Below, piece after piece: positions 11,301 to 22,954 of a stretch of DNA of 23,051 nucleotides. This stretch comes from Euglena gracilis (lineage: Eukaryota; Euglenozoa; Euglenophyceae; Euglenales; Euglenaceae): positions 1 to 23,051 of the forward strand of contig CAAHFI010050087.1 of NCBI GenBank assembly GCA_900893395.1. Reading direction: 5' to 3'. Within the stretch, counting starts at the first letter, position 1. Each line of letters opens with the position of its first letter. The position numbers and the translations under genes are program-made. The notes under the pieces are model-generated. The model was given only the letters and a program-made list of their open reading frames with translations, did no database searches and was not told the origin of the DNA.

Positions 11301-14300
11301 TATCTTTCCATCAGCCGTTGGACAGGAATGTGATTTCGATGTCTTACAGCCTGACCAAAAAAGAGCCTTCGCAACCCCTTCGTCGGACACCTCATTCACA
11401 TGCATTGAAATGCTGCACAAAAGAGCAGTTATTCTGCCGAAAGAGTGTTAGGCGATCTACTTCGCACTTAAGCTTTTTAGAAGTTCTTTGCACAATCGCG
11501 CCAATCCTGAAAATAATTTTTGCACTCCATTCTTTGCTGTGTGAAATCTTACCCCAGCTGCATCATTTTCATGTCCGAGGATCAGCTATTTCCAGTTTCC
11601 ATCCCGTGGACAATGGGAAGTGAGGAATTGTATTTTATTTGAAACTCACTTTCACAATAGTGCTAACGATTGAAATTTACCCTCCTTTGTGCAACTGCGC
11701 AAGCAACTTTTTTGTTTTTGTTTGCGCGATTGTGCAAGTAACTCAGTTAATTCATTCTCACTGGCACCATTTCCTGACGTGATTTTTAGCTTCTCAGAAA
11801 TGGATGCATGATAGGATCATCCGCCATGTATTTTCAATTCTGGTACGTATCTTTCCATCAGCCGTTGGACAGGAATGTGATTTCGATGTCTTACAGCCTG
11901 ACCAAAAAAGAGCCTTCGCAACCCCTTCGTCGGACACCTCATTCACATGCATTGAAATGCTGCACAAAAGAGCAGTTATTCTGCCGAAAGAGTGTTAGGC
12001 GATCTACTTCGCACTTAAGCTTTTTAGAAGTTCTTTGCACAATCGCGCCAATCCTGAAAATAATTTTTGCACTCCATTCTTTGCTGTGTGAAATCTTACC
12101 CCAGCTGCATCATTTTCATGTCCGAGGATCAGCTATTTCCAGTTTCCATCCCGTGGACAATGGGAAGTGAGGAATTGTATTTTATTTGAAACTCACTTTC
12201 ACAATAGTGCTAACGATTGAAATTTACCCTCCTTTGTGCAACTGCGCAAGCAACTTTTTTGTTTTTGTTTGCGCGATTGTGCAAGTAACTCAGTTAATTC
12301 ATTCTCACTGGCACCATTTCCTGACGTGATTTTTAGCTTCTCAGAAATGGATGCATGATAGGATCATCCGCCATGTATTTTCAATTCTGGTACGTATCTT
12401 TCCATCAGCCGTTGGACAGGAATGTGATTTCGATGTCTTACAGCCTGACCAAAAAAGAGCCTTCGCAACCCCTTCGTCGGACACCTCATTCACATGCATT
12501 GAAATGCTGCACAAAAGAGCAGTTATTCTGCCGAAAGAGTGTTAGGCGATCTACTTCGCACTTAAGCTTTTTAGAAGTTCTTTGCACAATCGCGCCAATC
12601 CTGAAAATAATTTTTGCACTCCATTCTTTGCTGTGTGAAATCTTACCCCAGCTGCATCATTTTCATGTCCGAGGATCAGCTATTTCCAGTTTCCATCCCG
12701 TGGACAATGGGAAGTGAGGAATTGTATTTTATTTGAAACTCACTTTCACAATAGTGCTAACGATTGAAATTTACCCTCCTTTGTGCAACTGCGCAAGCAA
12801 CTTTTTTGTTTTTGTTTGCGCGATTGTGCAAGTAACTCAGTTAATTCATTCTCACTGGCACCATTTCCTGACGTGATTTTTAGCTTCTCAGAAATGGATG
12901 CATGATAGGATCATCCGCCATGTATTTTCAATTCTGGTACGTATCTTTCCATCAGCCGTTGGACAGGAATGTGATTTCGATGTCTTACAGCCTGACCAAA
13001 AAAGAGCCTTCGCAACCCCTTCGTCGGACACCTCATTCACATGCATTGAAATGCTGCACAAAAGAGCAGTTATTCTGCCGAAAGAGTGTTAGGCGATCTA
13101 CTTCGCACTTAAGCTTTTTAGAAGTTCTTTGCACAATCGCGCCAATCCTGAAAATAATTTTTGCACTCCATTCTTTGCTGTGTGAAATCTTACCCCAGCT
13201 GCATCATTTTCATGTCCGAGGATCAGCTATTTCCAGTTTCCATCCCGTGGACAATGGGAAGTGAGGAATTGTATTTTATTTGAAACTCACTTTCACAATA
13301 GTGCTAACGATTGAAATTTACCCTCCTTTGTGCAACTGCGCAAGCAACTTTTTTGTTTTTGTTTGCGCGATTGTGCAAGTAACTCAGTTAATTCATTCTC
13401 ACTGGCACCATTTCCTGACGTGATTTTTAGCTTCTCAGAAATGGATGCATGATAGGATCATCCGCCATGTATTTTCAATTCTGGTACGTATCTTTCCATC
13501 AGCCGTTGGACAGGAATGTGATTTCGATGTCTTACAGCCTGACCAAAAAAGAGCCTTCGCAACCCCTTCGTCGGACACCTCATTCACATGCATTGAAATG
13601 CTGCACAAAAGAGCAGTTATTCTGCCGAAAGAGTGTTAGGCGATCTACTTCGCACTTAAGCTTTTTAGAAGTTCTTTGCACAATCGCGCCAATCCTGAAA
13701 ATAATTTTTGCACTCCATTCTTTGCTGTGTGAAATCTTACCCCAGCTGCATCATTTTCATGTCCGAGGATCAGCTATTTCCAGTTTCCATCCCGTGGACA
13801 ATGGGAAGTGAGGAATTGTATTTTATTTGAAACTCACTTTCACAATAGTGCTAACGATTGAAATTTACCCTCCTTTGTGCAACTGCGCAAGCAACTTTTT
13901 TGTTTTTGTTTGCGCGATTGTGCAAGTAACTCAGTTAATTCATTCTCACTGGCACCATTTCCTGACGTGATTTTTAGCTTCTCAGAAATGGATGCATGAT
14001 AGGATCATCCGCCATGTATTTTCAATTCTGGTACGTATCTTTCCATCAGCCGTTGGACAGGAATGTGATTTCGATGTCTTACAGCCTGACCAAAAAAGAG
14101 CCTTCGCAACCCCTTCGTCGGACACCTCATTCACATGCATTGAAATGCTGCACAAAAGAGCAGTTATTCTGCCGAAAGAGTGTTAGGCGATCTACTTCGC
14201 ACTTAAGCTTTTTAGAAGTTCTTTGCACAATCGCGCCAATCCTGAAAATAATTTTTGCACTCCATTCTTTGCTGTGTGAAATCTTACCCCAGCTGCATCA

Positions 14301-16395
14301 TTTTCATGTCCGAGGATCAGCTATTTCCAGTTTCCATCCCGTGGACAATGGGAAGTGAGGAATTGTATTTTATTTGAAACTCACTTTCACAATAGTGCTA
14401 ACGATTGAAATTTACCCTCCTTTGTGCAACTGCGCAAGCAACTTTTTTGTTTTTGTTTGCGCGATTGTGCAAGTAACTCAGTTAATTCATTCTCACTGGC
14501 ACCATTTCCTGACGTGATTTTTAGCTTCTCAGAAATGGATGCATGATAGGATCATCCGCCATGTATTTTCAATTCTGGTACGTATCTTTCCATCAGCCGT
14601 TGGACAGGAATGTGATTTCGATGTCTTACAGCCTGACCAAAAAAGAGCCTTCGCAACCCCTTCGTCGGACACCTCATTCACATGCATTGAAATGCTGCAC
14701 AAAAGAGCAGTTATTCTGCCGAAAGAGTGTTAGGCGATCTACTTCGCACTTAAGCTTTTTAGAAGTTCTTTGCACAATCGCGCCAATCCTGAAAATAATT
14801 TTTGCACTCCATTCTTTGCTGTGTGAAATCTTACCCCAGCTGCATCATTTTCATGTCCGAGGATCAGCTATTTCCAGTTTCCATCCCGTGGACAATGGGA
14901 AGTGAGGAATTGTATTTTATTTGAAACTCACTTTCACAATAGTGCTAACGATTGAAATTTACCCTCCTTTGTGCAACTGCGCAAGCAACTTTTTTGTTTT
15001 TGTTTGCGCGATTGTGCAAGTAACTCAGTTAATTCATTCTCACTGGCACCATTTCCTGACGTGATTTTTAGCTTCTCAGAAATGGATGCATGATAGGATC
15101 ATCCGCCATGTATTTTCAATTCTGGTACGTATCTTTCCATCAGCCGTTGGACAGGAATGTGATTTCGATGTCTTACAGCCTGACCAAAAAAGAGCCTTCG
15201 CAACCCCTTCGTCGGACACCTCATTCACATGCATTGAAATGCTGCACAAAAGAGCAGTTATTCTGCCGAAAGAGTGTTAGGCGATCTACTTCGCACTTAA
15301 GCTTTTTAGAAGTTCTTTGCACAATCGCGCCAATCCTGAAAATAATTTTTGCACTCCATTCTTTGCTGTGTGAAATCTTACCCCAGCTGCATCATTTTCA
15401 TGTCCGAGGATCAGCTATTTCCAGTTTCCATCCCGTGGACAATGGGAAGTGAGGAATTGTATTTTATTTGAAACTCACTTTCACAATAGTGCTAACGATT
15501 GAAATTTACCCTCCTTTGTGCAACTGCGCAAGCAACTTTTTTGTTTTTGTTTGCGCGATTGTGCAAGTAACTCAGTTAATTCATTCTCACTGGCACCATT
15601 TCCTGACGTGATTTTTAGCTTCTCAGAAATGGATGCATGATAGGATCATCCGCCATGTATTTTCAATTCTGGTACGTATCTTTCCATCAGCCGTTGGACA
15701 GGAATGTGATTTCGATGTCTTACAGCCTGACCAAAAAAGAGCCTTCGCAACCCCTTCGTCGGACACCTCATTCACATGCATTGAAATGCTGCACAAAAGA
15801 GCAGTTATTCTGCCGAAAGAGTGTTAGGCGATCTACTTCGCACTTAAGCTTTTTAGAAGTTCTTTGCACAATCGCGCCAATCCTGAAAATAATTTTTGCA
15901 CTCCATTCTTTGCTGTGTGAAATCTTACCCCAGCTGCATCATTTTCATGTCCGAGGATCAGCTATTTCCAGTTTCCATCCCGTGGACAATGGGAAGTGAG
16001 GAATTGTATTTTATTTGAAACTCACTTTCACAATAGTGCTAACGATTGAAATTTACCCTCCTTTGTGCAACTGCGCAAGCAACTTTTTTGTTTTTGTTTG
16101 CGCGATTGTGCAAGTAACTCAGTTAATTCATTCTCACTGGCACCATTTCCTGACGTGATTTTTAGCTTCTCAGAAATGGATGCATGATAGGATCATCCGC
16201 CATGTATTTTCAATTCTGGTACGTATCTTTCCATCAGCCGTTGGACAGGAATGTGATTTCGATGTCTTACAGCCTGACCAAAAAAGAGCCTTCGCAACCC
16301 CTTCGTCGGACACCTCATTCACATGCATTGAAATGCTGCACAAAAGAGCAGTTATTCTGCCGAAAGAGTGTTAGGCGATCTACTTCGCACTTAAG

Positions 16396-16941
16396 CTTTT
16401 TAGAAGTTCTTTGCACAATCGCGCCAATCCTGAAAATAATTTTTGCACTCCATTCTTTGCTGTGTGAAATCTTACCCCAGCTGCATCATTTTCATGTCCG
16501 AGGATCAGCTATTTCCAGTTTCCATCCGTGGACAATGGGAAGTGAGGAATTGTATTTTATTTGAAACTCACTTTCACAATAGTGCTAACGATTGAAATTT
16601 ACCCTCCTTTGTGCAACTGCGCAAGCAACTTTTTTGTTTTTGTTTGCGCGATTGTGCAAGTAACTCAGTTAATTCATTCTCACTGGCACCATTTCCTGAC
16701 GTGATTTTTAGCTTCTCAGAAATGGATGCATGATAGGATCATCCGCCATGTATTTTCAATTCTGGTACGTATCTTTCCATCAGCCGTTGGACAGGAATGT
16801 GATTTCGATGTCTTACAGCCTGACCAAAAAAGAGCCTTCGCAACCCCTTCGTCGGACACCTCATTCACATGCATTGAAATGCTGCACAAAAGAGCAGTTA
16901 TTCTGCCGAAAGAGTGTTAGGCGATCTACTTCGCACTTAAG
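16396..16941 (+). repeat. Satellite unit 31 (546 bp)
   Basis: First unit after the invariant core. One C is missing near 16527 (CATCCGTGG where the core has three C). Otherwise it reads as consensus. Confidence 0.97.
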
Positions 16942-17488
16942 CTTTTTAGAAGTTCTTTGCACAATCGCGCCAATCCTGAAAATAATTTTTGCACTCCATT
17001 CTTTGCTGTGTGAAATCTTACCCCAGCTGCATCATTTTCATGTCCGAGGATCAGCTATTTCCAGTTTCCATCCCGTGGACAATGGGAAGTGAGGAATTGT
17101 ATTTTATTTGAAACTCACTTTCACAATAGTGCTAACGATTGAAATTTACCCTCCTTTGTGCAACTGCGCAAGCAACTTTTTTGTTTTTGTTTGCGCGATT
17201 GTGCAAGTAACTCAGTTAATTCATTCTCACTGGCACCATTTCCTGACGTGATTTTTAGCTTCTCAGAAATGGATGCATGATAGGATCATCCGCCATGTAT
17301 TTTCAATTCTGGTACGTATCTTTCCATCAGCCGTTGGACAGGAATGTGATTTCGATGTCTTACAGCCTGACCAAAAAAGAGCCTTCGCAACCCCTTCGTC
17401 GGACACCTCATTCACATGCATTGAAATGCTGCACAAAAGAGCAGTTATTCTGCCGAAAGAGTGTTAGGCGATCTACTTCGCACTTAAG
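16942..17488 (+). repeat. Satellite unit 32 (547 bp, perfect)
   Basis: Reads as the core consensus with no change. It is the only unaltered copy to the right of 16396. Confidence 0.97.
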
Positions 17489-18038
17489 CTTTTTAGAAGT
17501 TCTTTGCACAATCGCGCCAATCCTGAAAATAATTTTTGCACTCCATTCTTTGCTGTGTGAAATCTTACCCCAGCTGCATCATTTTCATGTCCGAGGATCA
17601 GCTATTTCCAGTTTCCATCCCGTGGACACATGGGAAGTGAGGAATTGTATTTTATTTGAAACTCACTTTCACAATAGTGCTAACGATTGAAATTTACCCT
17701 CCTTTGTGCAACTGCGCAAAGCAATTTTTTGTTTTTGTTTTGCGCGATTGTGCAAGAACTCAGTTAATTCATTCTCACTGGCACCATTTCCTGACGTGAT
17801 TTTTAGCTTCTCAGAAATGGATGCATTGATAGGATCATCCGCCATGTATTTTCAATTCTGGTACGTATCTTTCCATCAGCCGTTGGACAGGAATGTGATT
17901 TCGATGTCTTACAGCCTGACCAAAAAAGAGCCTTTCGCAACCCCTTCGTCGGACACCTCATTCACATGCATTGAAATGCTGCACAAAAGAGCAGTTATTC
18001 TGCCGAAAGAGTGTTAGGCGATCTACTTCGCACTTAAG
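17489..18038 (+). repeat. Satellite unit 33 (550 bp, cluster of one-base indels)
   Basis: Seven changes, all one-base indels: an extra C near 17629 (GACACATGG), an extra A near 17720, a lost C near 17725, an extra T near 17741, a lost T near 17756 (GCAAGAACTC), an extra T near 17826 and an extra T near 17934. Six lie in the second half of the unit. Such a burst next to a perfect copy looks like a low-quality patch of sequence. Confidence 0.95.
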
Positions 18039-18583
18039 CTTTTTAAGAAGTTCTTTGCACAATCGCGCCAATCCTGAAAATAATTTTTGCACTCCATTCT
18101 TTGCTGTGTGAAATCTTACCCCAGCTGCATCATTTTCATGTCCGAGGATCAGCTATTTCCAGTTTCCATCCCGTGGACAATGGGAAGTGAGGAATTGTAT
18201 TTTATTTGAAACTCACTTTCACAATAGTGCTAACGATTGAAATTTACCCTCCTTTGTGCAACTGCGCAAGCAACTTTTTTTTTGTTTGCGCGATTGTGCA
18301 AGTAACTCAGTTAATTCATTCTCACTGGCACCATTTCCTGACGTGATTTTTAGCTTCTCAGAAATGGATGCATGATAGGATCATCCGCCATGTATTTTCA
18401 ATTCTGGTACGTATCTTTCCATCAGCCGTTGGACAGGAATGTGATTTCGATGTCTTACAGCCTGACCAAAAAAGAGCCTTCGCAACCCCTTCGTCGGACA
18501 CCTCATTCACATGCATTGAAATGCTGCACAAAAGAGCAGTTATTCTGCCGAAAGAGTGTTAGGCGATCTACTTCGCACTTAAG
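18039..18583 (+). repeat. Satellite unit 34 (545 bp)
   Basis: One extra A near 18045 (TTTTAAGAAG). The T-rich spacer at about 18275-18283 is reduced from T6-G-T5 to nine T, a net loss of three bases including the separating G. Confidence 0.96.
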
Positions 18584-19129
18584 CTTTTTAGAAGTTCTTT
18601 GCCAATCGCGCCAATCCTGAAAATAATTTTTGCACTCCATTCTTTGCTGTGTGAAATCTTACCCCAGCTGCATCATTTTCATGTCCGAGGATCAGCTATT
18701 TCCAGTTTCCATCCCGTGGACAATGGGAAGTGAGGAATTGTATTTTATTTGAAACTCACTTTCACAATAGTGCTAACGATTGAAATTTACCCTCCTTTGT
18801 GCAACTGCGCAAGCAACTTTTTTGTTTTTGTTTGCGCGATTGTGCAAGTAACTCAGTTAATTCATTCTCACTGGCACCATTTCCTGACGTGATTTTTAGC
18901 TTCTCAGAAATGGATGCATGATAGGATCATCCGCCATGTATTTTCAATTCTGGTACGTATCTTTCCATCAGCCGTTGGACAGGAATGTGATTTCGATGTC
19001 TTACAGCCTGACCAAAAAAGAGCCTTCGCAACCCCTTCGTCGGACACCTCATTCACATGCATTGAAATGCTGCACAAAAGAGCAGTTATTCTGCCGAAAG
19101 AGTGTTAGGCGATCTACTTCGCACTTAAG
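18584..19129 (+). repeat. Satellite unit 35 (546 bp)
   Basis: One base lost near 18602 (TTTGCCAATCG where the core has TTTGCACAATCG). This breaks the TTGCACAA octamer and the left foldback arm in this copy. Confidence 0.96.
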
Positions 19130-19675
19130 CTTTTTAGAAGTTCTTTGCACAATCGCGCCAATCCTGAAAATAATTTTGCACTCCATTCTTTGCTGTGTGA
19201 AATCTTACCCCAGCTGCATCATTTTCATGTCCGAGGATCAGCTATTTCCAGTTTCCATCCCGTGGACAATGGGAAGTGAGGAATTGTATTTTATTTGAAA
19301 CTCACTTTCACAATAGTGCTAACGATTGAAATTTACCCTCCTTTGTGCAACTGCGCAAGCAACTTTTTTGTTTTTGTTTGCGCGATTGTGCAAGTAACTC
19401 AGTTAATTCATTCTCACTGGCACCATTTCCTGACGTGATTTTTAGCTTCTCAGAAATGGATGCATGATAGGATCATCCGCCATGTATTTTCAATTCTGGT
19501 ACGTATCTTTCCATCAGCCGTTGGACAGGAATGTGATTTCGATGTCTTACAGCCTGACCAAAAAAGAGCCTTCGCAACCCCTTCGTCGGACACCTCATTC
19601 ACATGCATTGAAATGCTGCACAAAAGAGCAGTTATTCTGCCGAAAGAGTGTTAGGCGATCTACTTCGCACTTAAG
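19130..19675 (+). repeat. Satellite unit 36 (546 bp)
   Basis: One T lost near 19177 (AATAATTTTGC, four T instead of five). The same change recurs in unit 41. Confidence 0.96.
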
Positions 19676-20222
19676 CTTTTTAGAAGTTCTTTGCACAATC
19701 GCGCCAATCCTGAAAATAATTTTTGCACTCCATTCTTTGCTGTGTGAAATCTTACCCCAGCTGCATCATTTTCATGTCCGAGGATCAGCTATTTCCAGTT
19801 TCCATCCCGTGGACAATGGGAAGTGAGGAATTGTATTTATTTGAAACTCACTTTCACAATAGTGCTAACGATTGAAATTTACCCTCCTTTGTGCAACTGC
19901 GCAAGCAACTTTTTTTGTTTTTGTTTGCGCGATTGTGCAAGTAACTCAGTTAATTCATTCTCACTGGCACCATTTCCTGACGTGATTTTTAGCTTCTCAG
20001 AAATGGATGCATGATAGGATCATCCGCCATGTATTTTCAATTCTGGTACGTATCTTTCCATCAGCCGTTGGACAGGAATGTGATTTCGATGTCTTACAGC
20101 CTGACCAAAAAAGAGCCTTCGCAACCCCTTCGTCGGACACCTCATTCACATGCATTGAAATGCTGCACAAAAGAGCAGTTATTCTGCCGAAAGAGTGTTA
20201 GGCGATCTACTTCGCACTTAAG
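19676..20222 (+). repeat. Satellite unit 37 (547 bp, compensating indels)
   Basis: One T lost near 19838 (GTATTTATTTG) and one T gained in the T-rich spacer near 19916 (seven T). The total length stays 547, so a length check alone would miss these changes. Confidence 0.96.
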
Positions 20223-20768
20223 CTTTTTAGAAGTTCTTTGCACAATCGCGCCAATCCTGAAAATAATTTTTGCACTCCATTCTTTGCTGTGTGAAATCTT
20301 ACCCCAGCTGCATCATTTTCATGTCCGAGGATCAGCTATTTCCAGTTTCCATCCCGTGGACAATGGGAAGTGAGGAATTGTATTTTATTTGAAACTCACT
20401 TTCACAATAGTGCTAACGATTGAAATTTACCCTCCTTTGTGCAACTGCGCAAGCAACTTTTTTGTTTTTGTTTGCGCGATTGTGCAAGTAACTCAGTTAA
20501 TTCATTCTCACTGGCACCATTTCCTGACGTGATTTTAGCTTCTCAGAAATGGATGCATGATAGGATCATCCGCCATGTATTTTCAATTCTGGTACGTATC
20601 TTTCCATCAGCCGTTGGACAGGAATGTGATTTCGATGTCTTACAGCCTGACCAAAAAAGAGCCTTCGCAACCCCTTCGTCGGACACCTCATTCACATGCA
20701 TTGAAATGCTGCACAAAAGAGCAGTTATTCTGCCGAAAGAGTGTTAGGCGATCTACTTCGCACTTAAG
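20223..20768 (+). repeat. Satellite unit 38 (546 bp)
   Basis: One T lost near 20535 (GTGATTTTAGC, four T instead of five). The same change recurs in unit 42. Confidence 0.96.
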
Positions 20769-21318
20769 CTTTTTAGAAGTTCTTTGCACAATCGCGCCAA
20801 TCCTGAAAATAATTTTTGCACTCCATTCTTTGCTGTGTGAAATCTTACCCCAGCTGCATCATTTTCATGTCCGAGGATCAGCTATTTCCAGTTTCCATCC
20901 CGTGGACAATGGGAAGTGAGGAATTGTATTTTATTTGAACTCACTTTCACAATAGTGCTAACGATTGAAATTTACCCTCCTTTGTGCAACTGCGCAAGCA
21001 ACTTTTTTGTTTTTGTTTGCGCGATTGTGCAAGTAACTCAGTTAATTCATTCTCACTGGCACCATTTCCTGACGTGATTTTTAGCTTCTCAGAAATGGAT
21101 GCATGATAGGATCATCCGCCATGTATATTTTCAATTCTGGTACGTATCTTTCCATCAGCCGTTGGACAGGAATGTTGATTTCGATGTCTTACAGCCTGAC
21201 CAAAAAAGAGCCTTCGCAACCCCTTTCGTCGGACACCTCATTCACATGCATTGAAATGCTGCACAAAAGAGCAGTTATTCTGCCGAAAGAGTGTTAGGCG
21301 ATCTACTTCGCACTTAAG
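20769..21318 (+). repeat. Satellite unit 39 (550 bp)
   Basis: Four changes: one A lost near 20939 (TTTGAACTC), a two-base TA gain near 21125 (CATGTATATTTTC), a T gained near 21176 (AATGTTGATT) and a T gained near 21226 (CCCCTTTCGTC). The last recurs in unit 42. Confidence 0.95.
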
Positions 21319-21865
21319 CTTTTTAGAAGTTCTTTGCACAATCGCGCCAATCCTGAAAATAATTTTTGCACTCCATTCTTTGCTGTGTGAAATCTTACCC
21401 CAGCTGCATCATTTTCATGTCCGAGGATCAGCTATTTCCAGTTTCCATCCCGTGGACAATGGAAGTGAGGAATTGTATTTTATTTGAAACTCACTTTCAC
21501 AATAGTGCTAACGATTTGAAATTTACCCTCCTTTGTGCAACTGCGCAAGCAACTTTTTGTTTTTGTTTGCGCGATTGTGCAAGTAACTCAGTTAATTCAT
21601 TCTCACTGGCACCTTTTCCTGACGTTGATTTTTAGCTTCTCAGAAATGGATGCATGATAGGATCATCCGCCATGTATTTTCAATTCTGGTACGTATCTTT
21701 CCATCAGCCGTTGGACAGGAATGTGATTTCGATGTCTTACAGCCTGACCAAAAAAGAGCCTTCGCAACCCCTTCGTCGGACACCTCATTCACATGCATTG
21801 AAATGCTGCACAAAAGAGCAGTTATTCTGCCGAAAGAGTGTTAGGCGATCTACTTCGCACTTAAG
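21319..21865 (+). repeat. Satellite unit 40 (547 bp, compensating indels)
   Basis: A G lost near 21462, a T gained near 21516, a T lost in the T-rich spacer near 21557, one substitution A to T near 21614 (CACCTTTTCC) and a T gained near 21625 (GACGTTGATT). Net length is unchanged. The last change alters the CRE-like motif. Confidence 0.95.
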
Positions 21866-22409
21866 CTTTTTAGAAGTTCTTTGCACAATCGCGCCAATCC
21901 TGAAAATAATTTTGCACTCCATTCTTTGCTGTGTGAAATCTTACCCCAGCTGCATCATTTTCATGTCCGAGGATCAGCTATTTCCAGTTTCCATCCCGTG
22001 GACAATGGGAAGTGAGGAATTGTATTTTATTTGAAACTCACTTTCACAATAGTGCTAACGATTGAAATTACCCTCCTTTGTGCAACTGCGCAAGCAACTT
22101 TTTTGTTTTTGTTTGCGCGATTGTGCAAGTAACTCAGTTAATTCATTCTCACTGGCACCATTTCCTGACGTGATTTTTAGCTTCTCAGAAATGGATGCAT
22201 GATAGGATCATCCGCCATGTATTTTCAATTCTGGTACGTATCTTTCCATCAGCCGTTGGACAGGAATGTGATTTCGATGTCTTACAGCCTGACCAAAAAA
22301 GAGCCTTCGCAACCCCTTCGTCGGACACCTCATTCACATGCATTGAAATGCTGCACAAAAGAGCAGTTATTCTGCGAAAGAGTGTTAGGCGATCTACTTC
22401 GCACTTAAG
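21866..22409 (+). repeat. Satellite unit 41 (544 bp)
   Basis: Three one-base losses: a T near 21913 (four T instead of five), a T near 22069 (GAAATTACCC) and a C near 22374 (TCTGCGAAAG). Confidence 0.95.
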
Positions 22410-22954
22410 CTTTTTAGAAGTTCTTTGCACAATCGCGCCAATCCTGAAAATAATTTTTGCACTCCATTCTTTGCTGTGTGAAATCTTACCCCAGCTGCAT
22501 CATTTTCATGTCGAGGATCAGCTATTTCCAGTTTCCATCCCGTGGACAATGGGAAGTGAGAAATTGTATTTTATTTGAAACTCACTTTCACAATAGTGCT
22601 AACGATTGAAATTTACCCTCCTTTGTGCAACTGCGCAAGCAACTTTTTTGTTTTTGTTTGCGCGATTGTGCAAGTAACTCAGTTAATTCATTCTCACTGG
22701 CACCATTTCCTGACGTGATTTTAGCTTCTCAGAAATGGATGCATGATAGGATCATCCGCCATGTATTTTCAATTCTGGTACGTATCTTTCCATCAGCCGT
22801 TGGACAGGAATGTGATTTCGATGTCTTACAGCCTGACCAAAAAAGAGCCTTCGCAACCCCTTTCGTCGGACACCTCTTCACATGCATTGAAATGCTGCAC
22901 AAAAGAGCAGTTATTCTGCCGAAAGAGTGTTAGGCGATCTACTTCGCACTTAAG
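22410..22954 (+). repeat. Satellite unit 42 (545 bp)
   Basis: A C lost near 22512 (CATGTCGAGG), one substitution G to A near 22561 (GAGAAATTG), a T lost near 22721, a T gained near 22863 and an A lost near 22876 (CACCTCTTCAC). Confidence 0.95.

Larger units (their letters stand above)
1627..16395 (+). repeat. Invariant core block: 27 identical 547-bp units
   Basis: This stretch is exactly 27 x 547 bases. Unit starts fall at 1627, 2174, 2721 and so on to 15849, each verified at the AAGCTTTTTAG junction or by exact spacing. Reading through it I found no indel and no substitution. The longest open frames translate identically in every unit, which independently covers about two thirds of each copy. 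A natural satellite normally shows at least scattered substitutions between copies, so this block is either extremely recently homogenised (unequal exchange, rolling-circle insertion) or a consensus repeated by the assembler. I cannot separate these from the sequence alone. The absence of substitutions was judged by eye, not by alignment. Confidence 0.93.
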
